Below are positions 26,864-35,271 of a stretch of DNA of 64,000 nt, one piece after another (within the stretch, counting starts at the first letter, position 1; every line of letters begins with the position of its first letter). Source of the DNA: DAOUKH01 sp965207995 (GTDB lineage Bacteria; Chloroflexota; Dehalococcoidia; SHYB01); contig OZ242299.1 of NCBI GenBank assembly GCA_965207995.1, positions 1,488,001 through 1,552,000 on the forward strand, in the 5' to 3' direction. The notes beneath the pieces are model-generated. The model searched no databases. It worked only from the letters and a program-made list of their open reading frames with translations, and was not told the DNA's origin. The translations under genes and the position numbers were made by a program.

Positions 26864-26899
26864 CCCTCTCTCAAATCTCCCCCAGAGGGGGAGAGGGTT
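26864..26899. repeat. Dispersed palindromic repeat, copy 2
   Basis: CCCTCTCTCAAATCTCCCCC followed by AGAGGGGGAGAGGG; inner palindrome TCTCCCCC-aga-GGGGGAGA. Nearly identical in reverse complement to 4663-4693. Intergenic here, but coding for the end of the DUF1461 protein there. Confidence 0.7.
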
Positions 26900-26955
26900 A
26901 AGGCGTTCCTCAGAAGGGGCCGGAGGGCGGGCGAGTCGCGACGCGCTCCCACAGG

Positions 26956-26984
26956 GGAGGAGCGACCCCAGGGGTCGCCCCTCC
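26956..26984. repeat. GC-rich palindrome
   Basis: GGAGGAGCGACCCC and GGGGTCGCCCCTCC flank a single A, giving 13 of 14 paired positions. It may be a mobile REP-like element; no second copy was seen in the window. Confidence 0.5.
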
Positions 26985-27061
26985 AGGGACGGCTCCCTAT
27001 TGCCGTCGCGAAATGGGGCCGCGGGCTGCGTCGACGTTGGAGCACCCCTCCCGGCCCCCCG

Positions 27062-27093
27062 CCCTCACCCCTGCCTCTCCCAGCGGGAGCGGG
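27062..27093. repeat. Serial C/G-rich repeat-like element
   Basis: CCCTCACCCCTGCCTCTCCC followed by AGCGGGAGCGGG resembles the short serial repeats found between genes in many G+C-rich genomes. Only one copy is in the window, so this is recognition by type. Confidence 0.35.
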
Positions 27094-27310
27094 GGAAGAC
27101 CGCCCCTCCCCGGCTGCCTTTCGGCTTGCTCACGGTTGTGCGAAAGTTTCCTGGGGGGGCAGGCACCTACAAGGGGCTCCCTTACGGAGTGTGGGCTCGT
27201 TTTCGCTTGAAACACTGCCGTTGCCGGGGTAGCATCGGGGCGCTTGAAGTGGCGGCCATCCTTGTAGGGAGCAGCCGCCCAGGGCTGATGACCAACTGAG
27301 GAGTGGGAAT

Positions 27311-29587
27311 ATGACGACGACAGCCGACCGCCCGTCCGCCGAGTTCAAAGTAGTCGGGACGCGCCCGATCCGGCATGACGGCTATGACAAGGTCACGGGC
27401 CGGGCCAAGTACGGGGCGGACCTGCAGCTCGCCGACCTGCTCCACGGGGCGGTGCTCCGCAGTCCCCACGCCCACGCCCGCATCCGCTCGATCGACACGT
27501 CGAAGGCGGAGGCGCTGGACGGCGTGCGCGCCGTGGTGACCTCGAAAGACCTGCCGGAGAAGACGATCCCGCCCTCCAACTTCATGGAGACGCTGGCCGA
27601 CCCGCAGATCCTGACCGAGATCGCCCTGGCGCGAGGCAAGGCGCTGTACAAGGGGCACGCCGTCGCCGGCGTCGCCGCCACGAGCAAGCACGTCGCCGAG
27701 GCGGCCCTCGACCTCATCGAGGTCGACTACGAGGTGCTGCCGCACGTGCTGGACGTGGATGCCGCGATGGCGGCGGACGCGCCGGTGCTCCACGAGGCGC
27801 TGCGCACCAACGACGCCACGGCGGCCGACGACTCCGGGCCCACCAACGTCGCCGCGCACACCCAGTTCAAGCAGGGCGACCTCGAACAAGGCTTCGCCGA
27901 GGCCGACGTCATCGTCGAGCGCTCCTTCGCCACGAAGCCGGTGCACCAAGGCTACATCGAGCCGCACAACTCGACGGCGCTGTGGAACGCCGACGACAGC
28001 ATCACCATCTGGAAGAGCACGCAGGGGCCGTTCGTCGTCCGGCACCAAGTCGCGTCGATCCTGAACCTCCCCGTGTCCAGCGTGAAGGTCGTGCCGATGG
28101 AGATCGGCGGCGGCTTCGGCGGCAAGATCAACAGCTATCTCGACCCGGTGACGGCGATGCTCTCGAAGAAGACCGGCCACCCGGTGAAGATCTCGATGAG
28201 CCGCAAGGAAGTGTTCGAAGGAACGGGCCCCGCCTCGGGGACTTCCATGCGGGCCAAGATCGGGGCGAAGCGCGACGGCACGATCACCGCGGCGGAGGTC
28301 TACCTGGCGTACGAAGCCGGGGCCTTCCCCGGCTCGTCGGTGGCCTCCGGGGCCGCCACCTGCCTGGCGCCGTACAAGATCGAGAACCTGCTGATCGACG
28401 GCTACGACGTGGTGGTGAACAAGCCGAAGACCTCGGCCTACCGCGCGCCGGGCTCGCCGCAGGCCTCCTTCGCCGTCGAGCAGGTCGTCGACGAGCTCGC
28501 CCAAGAGCTCGGCATGGACCCGCTCGAGCTGCGCCTGAAGAACGTTACCCAGACGGGCGACCGGCAGGCCTCGGGAATGCCGTTCCCCAGCATCGGCGCG
28601 AAGCAGCTTGAAGAGACGATCAAGGACCATCCTCACTACTCGGCGCCCCTGGAGGGGCCGAACAAGGGCCGGGGCCTGGCGATGGGCTACTGGGGCAACG
28701 CCGGCATGAACTCGTCGGCCACCCTGAACGTCACCTCGAACGGCCAAGTGACCCTGGTGACCGGCTCGGTCGACATCGGCGGTTCCCGCGCCGCCCTCGC
28801 CATGCAGGCGGCGGAGGTCCTGGGGCTCACGGCCGAGGACGTCCACCCCAGCGTGGGCGACACCGACTCGGTGGGCTACACCGGGGTCACCGGCGGCAGC
28901 CGCACCGCCTTCGCCACCGGCATCGCGGTGGTCAACGCCGCCCAGGACGTCAAGGAGCAAATGGTTCGCAGGGCAGCGCTCCTGTGGGAGACGCAGCCCG
29001 AGGACATCGAGTACGCCGACGGCGCCTTCATCTCGTCGAAGAACCCCGACGACCGGCTCACCTTCAAGGAGCTGGCGGGCAAACTGATGATGACCGGCGG
29101 CCTCATCACGGCCTCCGCTTCCGCCGATCCCAAGCAGGTCGGGCCATCGTTCGCGGCGCTGCTGGTCGACGTCGAGGTCGATCCCGAGACCGGGAAGGTG
29201 GAGGTCGAACGGGCCACCATCTTCCAGGACGTGGGGAAGGCGGCGCACCCGAGCTACGTCGAGGGGCAGATGCAGGGCGGAACCGTGCAGGGCATCGGCT
29301 GGGCGCTGAACGAGGAGTACTACTACCTCGACAGCGGCGTGATGGCGAACTCGAGCTTCCTCGACTACCGCATCCCCACGAGCCTCGACCTGCCGATGAT
29401 CGAGCCGGTGCTCGTCGAGGCGCACAACCCCGGGCACCCGTTCGGCCTGCGCGGCGTCGGCGAGGCCTCGCTGGTGCCGCCGATGGCGGCGATGGCGAAT
29501 GCGATCAGCCGCGCCACCGGCAAGCGCATCACCGAGCTTCCCATGTCGCCGGGCGCGGTCCTGGACTCCATGGCCAACGGCGGCTGA
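27311..29587 (+). CDS. Xanthine dehydrogenase-family molybdopterin-binding subunit
   Basis: Large catalytic subunit (758 residues) of a molybdenum hydroxylase. Molybdopterin-binding motifs are GGGFGGK and the segment TSAYRAPGSPQASFAVEQ; the catalytic Glu is in GVGEASLVPPMAAMANAI. The AYRAPG form is neither the AYRCSFR of form I CO dehydrogenase nor the AYRGAGR of form II, so a substituted aromatic, purine or aldehyde substrate is more likely. GAGGAG precedes the ATG. The usual FAD and 2Fe-2S subunits are not adjacent; an SDR gene follows 10 bases later. Confidence 0.9.
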   Translation: MTTTADRPSAEFKVVGTRPIRHDGYDKVTGRAKYGADLQLADLLHGAVLRSPHAHARIRSIDTSKAEALDGVRAVVTSKDLPEKTIPPSNFMETLADPQILTEIALARGKALYKGHAVAGVAATSKHVAEAALDLIEVDYEVLPHVLDVDAAMAADAPVLHEALRTNDATAADDSGPTNVAAHTQFKQGDLEQGFAEADVIVERSFATKPVHQGYIEPHNSTALWNADDSITIWKSTQGPFVVRHQVASILNLPVSSVKVVPMEIGGGFGGKINSYLDPVTAMLSKKTGHPVKISMSRKEVFEGTGPASGTSMRAKIGAKRDGTITAAEVYLAYEAGAFPGSSVASGAATCLAPYKIENLLIDGYDVVVNKPKTSAYRAPGSPQASFAVEQVVDELAQELGMDPLELRLKNVTQTGDRQASGMPFPSIGAKQLEETIKDHPHYSAPLEGPNKGRGLAMGYWGNAGMNSSATLNVTSNGQVTLVTGSVDIGGSRAALAMQAAEVLGLTAEDVHPSVGDTDSVGYTGVTGGSRTAFATGIAVVNAAQDVKEQMVRRAALLWETQPEDIEYADGAFISSKNPDDRLTFKELAGKLMMTGGLITASASADPKQVGPSFAALLVDVEVDPETGKVEVERATIFQDVGKAAHPSYVEGQMQGGTVQGIGWALNEEYYYLDSGVMANSSFLDYRIPTSLDLPMIEPVLVEAHNPGHPFGLRGVGEASLVPPMAAMANAISRATGKRITELPMSPGAVLDSMANGG

Positions 29588-29597
29588 AGGGAGCGGC

Positions 29598-30404
29598 GTG
29601 GCCGACCTTCTGGCGGGTAAGACCGCCATCGTCACCGGCGGAGGCCGGGGCATCGGGCGCGCCATCGCGCTCTGCCTGGCGGGCGACGGGGCCGACGTCG
29701 CCGTCTGCGACCGCGACGCACCCCCCGCGCAAGAGACGGCGCGTGAGATCGAGACGCTGGGACGGCGGGCGGCGGCGATCGAGGCCGACGTCGCCACGCG
29801 GGAGGGCGCGGAGCGGATGGTCGCCGAGGCGCTCGCGGCGTTCGGCCACATCGACGTCCTGGTCAACAACGCGGGCGTGATGGGCGCGCCGGGCTGGAAC
29901 GAACGCACCGAGCCCAGCGACGACGACTGGGCGGCGGCGGTGCGGGTGAACCTCATGTCGCGGGTCTACTGCTCGGAGGCGGTGACGGCCCACATGAAGG
30001 AGCGTGGCGGCGGCAAGATCGTGAACATCGCCTCGATCGGCGGCTTCATCGGAAGCCGGGGCGCGGCGCACTACGGCGCGACCAAGGCCGCCGACATCAG
30101 CTACACCAAGTCGCTGGCGGTCGAGCTCGGCCGCTACAACATCAACGTCAACGCGGTCTGCCCCGGCATCACCGAGGGGACCGACATGGCGCGGGGGATC
30201 CAGGACCAGTTCCGCATCCGCGTGCCGGGCGCCGCCGCGATGGACGACGCGGAGATGTTCCAGCGGGCCGCCTTCAGGCAGCCGCTACGGCGGGGCAACG
30301 TTCCCGAGGACATCGGGTGGATGGTCTCGTTCCTCGCCTCCGACCGGGCGCGCAACGTGCACGGGCAGGCCATCGCCGTCGATTGCGGCGCCACGATGCG
30401 CTAG
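29598..30404 (+). CDS. SDR family oxidoreductase
   Basis: Classical short-chain dehydrogenase of 268 residues. Cofactor motif TGGGRGIGRA at about 14-23, NNAGVMG, and active-site YGATK. The GTG start at 29598 is taken because AAGGGAG lies six bases upstream and the reading frame before it is inside the previous gene. Likely acts after the molybdopterin hydroxylase in the same pathway, as the genes are 10 bases apart. Confidence 0.88.
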   Translation: MADLLAGKTAIVTGGGRGIGRAIALCLAGDGADVAVCDRDAPPAQETAREIETLGRRAAAIEADVATREGAERMVAEALAAFGHIDVLVNNAGVMGAPGWNERTEPSDDDWAAAVRVNLMSRVYCSEAVTAHMKERGGGKIVNIASIGGFIGSRGAAHYGATKAADISYTKSLAVELGRYNINVNAVCPGITEGTDMARGIQDQFRIRVPGAAAMDDAEMFQRAAFRQPLRRGNVPEDIGWMVSFLASDRARNVHGQAIAVDCGATMR

Positions 30405-30461
30405 CGTCCGGCGGAGCACGAGGCCGTACACTGGTTGGCGGACCGAGATCCGCCGACGAAC

Positions 30462-31685
30462 GTGAACCGAACACCCTACGTCCGCTTTCCCGCGCTGCGC
30501 GCCTTCTACGGGCACGGCTTCCGCTTGTTCTGGGCCGCCGCGCTGCTGAGCTTCGGCTCGATTCAGATGCAGCAGTTGGCGCGGGGCTACTACGGCCGCT
30601 ATTTGACCGAATCGCCGTTGCTCGTGACCGCCGTCTTCGCGTTGAGCATGGCGCCGATGTTGATCATGCCGTTCGTGGGCGGCCTGCTCGCCGACCGGTC
30701 CGACAAGCGGCGCGTGCTGCTGATCTTGGAAGTGGGCCAGATCGGCCTCGCTCTCGCTATAGGACTGCTCATCGCCGCCGAAGCGGTGAACATCGCCGGC
30801 TTGCTTCTGCTTTCCCTCGCGGCCGGTGTTTTCATGGGGCTCTCCGTGCCCATTCGCCAATCGGCGATTCCCGACGTGGCCGAACCCGGCACCGAGACGA
30901 ACGCTCTGGTCCTCTATAGCACCATCTTCAGCCTGATGATGATCGCCGCGCCGGCGATCGGCGGGGTCGTGATTCAGGTAGCGGGTCCGGAGGCGCCGTT
31001 CTTCGCGGCGTGCGGATTGTCGGTGCTCTCGATCATCTTCCTGTTTCGCATGCCGGGGATTCCGCCAAGACCGCGAGAGGAGAAGGCCCCCCTGGCGCAG
31101 GAGCTAACCGAGGGCGTTCACGCAGTCCGGGCCTCGCCGCCGTTGATGCTCGCGATGATTTCGGGGGTCATCGGCACGTTTTTCATCGTGCCCCATGTCG
31201 CGCTCTTCCCGATCTATCAGGAAGACATCCTGGCGGTCGGTCCTTCGGGGCTCGGCCTCATGTTCGCCGCGAGCGGCATCGGCGCGCTGATCGTGGCCTT
31301 CGTGCTCGCCCTCACGAGCTCCGAGCGCCCCTCACTGCGCCTCAGCCTGCTCATGGGCGCGTTGTCGGGCCTGTTCATCGCCGTCTTCTCGCAGTCGGAC
31401 TCGTTCGCGGTGTCGCTAGGCGTGCTGGTGGCGGTGGGCGCGTTCTCCCAGGGCTTCTTCACCCTGAACATGGCCCTGGTGCAGTGGCTTGCCCCGCCCG
31501 CCGTGATGGGGCGCGTCATCGCGCTCAGGATCATGATCTTCGGCATGACTCCGGCGGCGCAGATTATGCTTGGGGCAGCCGCCGACCTCACCACGCCCCA
31601 GGCCGCCCTCGGCGTGATGGGGCTGCTCGCCGTCATCCCGCAGATCGCCCTCATGATCCGTCCGCGCGTATCCATGCCGCCTTAA
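30462..31685 (+). CDS. MFS transporter (MFS_3 type)
   Basis: 407 residues and 12 helices. It starts FPALRAFYGHGFRLFWAAALLSFGSIQMQQLARGYYG, with motif A-like GGLLADRSDKRRVLL and a late GRVIALRIMIFG. The GTG at 30462 is preferred over a TTG at 30435, because a -10-like TACACT at 30426-30431 leaves almost no leader for the latter. Substrate unknown. It ends at a strong bidirectional terminator. Confidence 0.8.
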   Translation: MNRTPYVRFPALRAFYGHGFRLFWAAALLSFGSIQMQQLARGYYGRYLTESPLLVTAVFALSMAPMLIMPFVGGLLADRSDKRRVLLILEVGQIGLALAIGLLIAAEAVNIAGLLLLSLAAGVFMGLSVPIRQSAIPDVAEPGTETNALVLYSTIFSLMMIAAPAIGGVVIQVAGPEAPFFAACGLSVLSIIFLFRMPGIPPRPREEKAPLAQELTEGVHAVRASPPLMLAMISGVIGTFFIVPHVALFPIYQEDILAVGPSGLGLMFAASGIGALIVAFVLALTSSERPSLRLSLLMGALSGLFIAVFSQSDSFAVSLGVLVAVGAFSQGFFTLNMALVQWLAPPAVMGRVIALRIMIFGMTPAAQIMLGAAADLTTPQAALGVMGLLAVIPQIALMIRPRVSMPP

Positions 31686-31688
31686 CCG

Positions 31689-31718
31689 CGAAGCCCCCTT
31701 CAGGTGAAGGGGGCTTCG
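31689..31718. terminator. Bidirectional terminator
   Basis: Perfect 14-base stem CGAAGCCCCCTTCA / TGAAGGGGGCTTCG with a GG centre, between the convergent MFS and flavin oxidoreductase genes. T-tracts are short, as expected in this G+C-rich background. Confidence 0.75.
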
Positions 31719-31741
31719 GGATTGCGTAGGGGACGGACGGG

Positions 31742-32917
31742 CTAGTCGCCACGGGGGACGAGCGGGCCGCCGGCGGCCTCGCGGTAGCGGACCGTGCTAT
31801 GCACCGGGTCCTTGTCGAACTCGGGGATGACGTACTTGCCGAAGAGCTCGACGGTCTCCGCCACCGCCTCCGGAGGCTGGTTGCCGCAGACGCTGAAGAC
31901 GAGCTGGTCGCAGCCGATGTCCTGGTAGGGCTGGAGCTGCTGGATGATCTCGTCGGGGTCGCCGACGAGGGCGTAGCCGCCTTGGATCATGGCGTCGATA
32001 TGCTCGGGCGGCGTGTCCGGGATCAGCTCGGGCCAGTAGGGGAGTCCCTCCGGCCTGGGGAAGGTGTCGTGATAGCGGAATACCAGGGAGGCGAGATAGG
32101 TGGAGCCGGGCGAGGCCGCGAGCTCGCGGGCGCGCTGCTTGTCGCTCTGGCAGGTCAAGCCGACGGTGACCATGACGTTGTCGTTCACGTATTCGCCAAT
32201 GGGGTTGGCGTCGCCGATGTGTTTCTTGTAGTTCCCGATGTGCTCCTTCATGTCCCACACCGAGCCGATGTTGAAGCCGAGCAGCCCCAGGCCGTTCTTG
32301 GCGGCGCGCTCGTAGGTGCCGGGATTGCCGGCGGCGACCCACAGCGCGGGGTGGGTGTGTGCGTAGGGCTTGGGCAGGACGTTGAAGGCGCCCTCGCGGC
32401 CGGGCATCATCTGCGTCCCCTCGGACGGGGTGACGAAGGCCTTGCCGTCGGGGTGGGAGTAGCCCTTCTGCCGCCACATCTTGGGCAGCTCGCGGATGGT
32501 CTCATCCCAGTTGGCGCGCGTCTCGTCGTTGGTCAGGCCGAAGCCGCCGATCTCGTGGCTTCCCGCGCCGCGGCCGGTGCCGAACTCGAAGCGTCCCTGG
32601 CTCAGCTGGTCGAGCATCGCGACGCGTTCGGCGAGCCGGATGGGATGGTTGACTATGGGGTTCATGTTGAAGATGCCCGAGCCGAGGTGAATCCGCTCGG
32701 TGACCGCCAGCGCGTAGGCGCAGAAGGTGGCGGAGTCGGAGAGGTGGGAGTACTCCTCGAGGAAGTGGTGCTCGCTCACCCAGACGTACTTGAAGTTGTG
32801 CTTGTCGGCGAGCTTGATCATGTCCAGCTCGCGGCGCACCCAGTCCTGTTCGTAGACCGGGCTGTGCGCGTTCGCCTGACCCGGAGCATGCCCCTGCACG
32901 AAGATTCCGAACTCCAT
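31742..32917 (-). CDS. LLM class flavin-dependent oxidoreductase
   Basis: 391-residue luciferase-like monooxygenase. The ATG at 32917 follows a strong AGGAGG and opens MEFGIFVQGHAP. Family segments are WVSEHHFLEEYSHLS, RVAMLDQLSQGRFEFGTGRGAG and HPALWVAAGNPGTYERAAKN. It transfers oxygen using reduced flavin from a partner reductase, none of which is adjacent. Substrate unknown. Divergent from the sugar isomerase gene. Confidence 0.9.
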   Translation of the reverse strand: MEFGIFVQGHAPGQANAHSPVYEQDWVRRELDMIKLADKHNFKYVWVSEHHFLEEYSHLSDSATFCAYALAVTERIHLGSGIFNMNPIVNHPIRLAERVAMLDQLSQGRFEFGTGRGAGSHEIGGFGLTNDETRANWDETIRELPKMWRQKGYSHPDGKAFVTPSEGTQMMPGREGAFNVLPKPYAHTHPALWVAAGNPGTYERAAKNGLGLLGFNIGSVWDMKEHIGNYKKHIGDANPIGEYVNDNVMVTVGLTCQSDKQRARELAASPGSTYLASLVFRYHDTFPRPEGLPYWPELIPDTPPEHIDAMIQGGYALVGDPDEIIQQLQPYQDIGCDQLVFSVCGNQPPEAVAETVELFGKYVIPEFDKDPVHSTVRYREAAGGPLVPRGD

Positions 32918-33074
32918 CGTTCCTCCTAACGCCGCCGGCCCGGCGAGCCGGTCCTGTGCCAATTGCGCGCCGGGCGCGCAACGTCAGATTGTAGCAGCCG
33001 AGCGGCGGAAATGGTGGCCTTTACCGCGGGGGCGAGAAGGGCCACACTTGGGGCTCGACGGCGAGGAGGCCTCT

Positions 33075-33896
33075 GTGGACGATCCGCGCTTTTCGATCTG
33101 CGCCATCACCACGCCGAAGTGGGATCTGGGCCAGTGCGTCGATGGGTGGGCGCGCCACGGCGTCCCCGCCATCGGGGTGACTCGCGTGGGCCTCAACGAG
33201 TATGGGAGGCAAGAGGGTATCCGCCGGCTGAAGGACTCCGGCCTGCGGGTGACGGACTACCAGGGGATCGGCCGGTACGGGCACGACCACCCGCGCATCG
33301 GCAAGGTGATCGACTCCTTCATGGGCGACCTTGACGCCGCCGCCGAGCTCGGCGTGGACTGCGTGTTCGTGATGAGCGGGCCGCGGGACGATGCACTGTG
33401 GGAGGAGGCAGCGAAGCGGTTCACCGAGGAGCTCCGGTTGCTGCTCCCCCACGCCAAGGAGCGGGGGCTGCGGCTGGCCATCGAGCCGATCCACCCCATG
33501 CGGCAGGACCTGACGTTCGTCAACACGGCGAAGGACGCCTACGACATCATCACCGAGATCGGCGACCCCGACCTCGGCTACGTCTTCGACTTCTGGCACC
33601 TGTGGTTCGCGCCGGACATCGAGGACCAGATCCGGCGGACGGCGGCGTCGATCTTCAACGTCCAGGTCAGCGACCACAAGGCGATGACGCTGCGCACGCT
33701 CGACCGCACCGCGCCGGGCGAGGGGATCGCGCCGTGCACGGCCATGCTCCGCGCCCTGGAGGAATCGGGGTATGCCGGCTACTACGAGATGGAGATCGTA
33801 AGCCCCGACAATGAGGAGATGGGTTACGACGCGGCCATCGAGCGCTCGATAGCGAGCTACCAACGCCTGCGCGAAGCGGCGGCGCAACCGGAATGA
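33075..33896 (+). CDS. Sugar phosphate isomerase/epimerase (AP endonuclease 2 fold)
   Basis: 273-residue TIM-barrel enzyme of the xylose-isomerase-like superfamily. Metal-ligand positions match: Glu in AIEPIHP, Asp and His in FDFWHLW, His in VSDHKAM and Glu in YYEMEIV. The GTG at 33075 is preceded by GAGGAGG; a TTG at 33048 is less likely. It is followed 13 bases later by a class III aminotransferase, so the two are an operon possibly handling a keto sugar or sugar acid. Confidence 0.8.
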   Translation: MDDPRFSICAITTPKWDLGQCVDGWARHGVPAIGVTRVGLNEYGRQEGIRRLKDSGLRVTDYQGIGRYGHDHPRIGKVIDSFMGDLDAAAELGVDCVFVMSGPRDDALWEEAAKRFTEELRLLLPHAKERGLRLAIEPIHPMRQDLTFVNTAKDAYDIITEIGDPDLGYVFDFWHLWFAPDIEDQIRRTAASIFNVQVSDHKAMTLRTLDRTAPGEGIAPCTAMLRALEESGYAGYYEMEIVSPDNEEMGYDAAIERSIASYQRLREAAAQPE

Positions 33897-33909
33897 GCCA
33901 GGAGGGACT

Positions 33910-35256
33910 ATGAACGCAGCCACCGACGGCATGGAGAAGGCGCGCGAGCGCTATTTCGCGGCGACGCCGAAGTCGCGGGCGCTGGCGGAGCAGGCGCGGG
34001 GCTACCTCCCCGACGGGGTGAGCCGGACCGGGCTGGTCTACTCCCACTACCCGCCGTTCATCGAGCGGGCGGAGGGGCAGTTCCTCCATGACGTCGACGG
34101 GAACGCCATCCTCGATATGGCGAACGGCTTCAGTTCGCTGCCGCTGGGCCACGCGCACCCTGCGGTCGTCGAGGGGATCCAGGAGCAGCTCGCCAGGGGC
34201 ATGGGGCATGGGTTGATGTCGGAGCGCGAGGTGGAGCTGGCGTCGATGCTGTCGGAGCAGTTCCCTTCGATGGAACGGGTGCGGTTCACCGCGTCTGGGA
34301 CGGAGGCGACGATGTTCGCGGTGCGGCTGGCCCGCGCCTTCACCGGGAGGACGACGTTCGCCCGCATGGAGGGGAGCTACCACGGGCTGCACGACATGAT
34401 GTCGTCGGGGATGGGGGCCAACATCGGCCAGCCCTGGCCGGGCATGGAAGACGACCCCGTCGGCTACGGCGTTCCGCCGCGCGTCCGGGAGGAGGTCGCC
34501 TTCCTTCCGTTCAACGACCTGGAAGGCTGCGCCGACGTCATGGCGGAGCATGCCGACGACCTGGCCGCGGTGATCGTCGAGCCGTTCATGGGGGCGGGCG
34601 GCGGCATTCCGTCGGAGCCGGGCTTTCTGGCCGGTCTGCGGGACCTGTGCGACCGTCACGGAGCTCTGCTGATCTTCGACGAGATGATCTCCATCGGCAT
34701 GTCGCCCAGCGGCGCGCAGGGCTACTACGGGGTGACGCCCGACCTGACGGCGTGCGGGAAGCTCGTGGGCGGCGGGATGCCTATGGGCGTGTTCGGCGGG
34801 AGGGCCGACATCATGGCCCTTTGCGCGGGGGAGGGCGCCGCGCCGCCGGTGCTCCACAGCGGCACGTGGAACGCGCACCCCTTGGCGATGGCGGCGGGGG
34901 TCGCTCAACTGAAACAACTCACCCCCGAGGCCTATGCCTATCTGGGAGAGATCGGCGACTATATGCGCGGCAGTGTGCGCGACCTCGCCGACGCCCGGGG
35001 CGTGACGATCCAAGTGAACGGCATCTGCCATTTCAGCGCCTTCCACTACAACACCGAGCCGGTGCGCAACCACCGCGATGCGCGCAAGAGCGACGCGGCG
35101 CTGGCGTGGCGCGTAGGGTTTTCGCTGCTCAGCCAGGGCTTTCACGTGCCCGGCGGCATCCGCACCAACCTCTCGACCGCGATCGAGAAGGCGGACATCG
35201 ACCGCTTCATCACGGCGCTGGACACGGCGTTCGACGAAGGCGGCGCGGCGGCCTGA
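33910..35256 (+). CDS. Class III PLP-dependent aminotransferase (GSA-aminomutase-like)
   Basis: 448 residues. Pyridoxal phosphate contacts are visible: GTEATMFAVRLARAF, LIFDEMIS (the Asp that binds the pyridine nitrogen) and the Schiff-base Lys in CGKLVGGGMPMGVFGG. It resembles glutamate-1-semialdehyde aminomutase and related omega-aminotransferases, but with no haem genes nearby a different role is likely. AGGAGGG precedes the ATG. It probably shares a transcript with the sugar isomerase upstream. Confidence 0.9.
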   Translation: MNAATDGMEKARERYFAATPKSRALAEQARGYLPDGVSRTGLVYSHYPPFIERAEGQFLHDVDGNAILDMANGFSSLPLGHAHPAVVEGIQEQLARGMGHGLMSEREVELASMLSEQFPSMERVRFTASGTEATMFAVRLARAFTGRTTFARMEGSYHGLHDMMSSGMGANIGQPWPGMEDDPVGYGVPPRVREEVAFLPFNDLEGCADVMAEHADDLAAVIVEPFMGAGGGIPSEPGFLAGLRDLCDRHGALLIFDEMISIGMSPSGAQGYYGVTPDLTACGKLVGGGMPMGVFGGRADIMALCAGEGAAPPVLHSGTWNAHPLAMAAGVAQLKQLTPEAYAYLGEIGDYMRGSVRDLADARGVTIQVNGICHFSAFHYNTEPVRNHRDARKSDAALAWRVGFSLLSQGFHVPGGIRTNLSTAIEKADIDRFITALDTAFDEGGAAA

Positions 35257-35271
35257 CACCAGGAGGGACCG

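Larger units (their letters stand above)
26662..27310. other. Long intergenic region with dispersed repeats
   Basis: No credible gene in this 650-base stretch. It holds three palindromic or family-type GC-rich repeats (26864-26899, 26956-26984 and around 27062-27093), and a distant inverted pair CCTACAAGG (27166-27174) / CCTTGTAGG (27260-27268). The last 100 bases should contain the promoter of the molybdopterin subunit gene; no clear -35/-10 pair was found. Confidence 0.6.

Noticed and set aside
27182..29956. 924-residue open frame antisense to the molybdopterin subunit
   Set aside because: Low-complexity His/Arg/Val-rich translation with no known motif; the plus-strand gene has all family motifs.
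35257..35271. AGGAGGGA on the plus strand right after the aminotransferase stop
   Set aside because: Looks like a ribosome site, but no start codon or open frame follows before the convergent sulfurtransferase gene.
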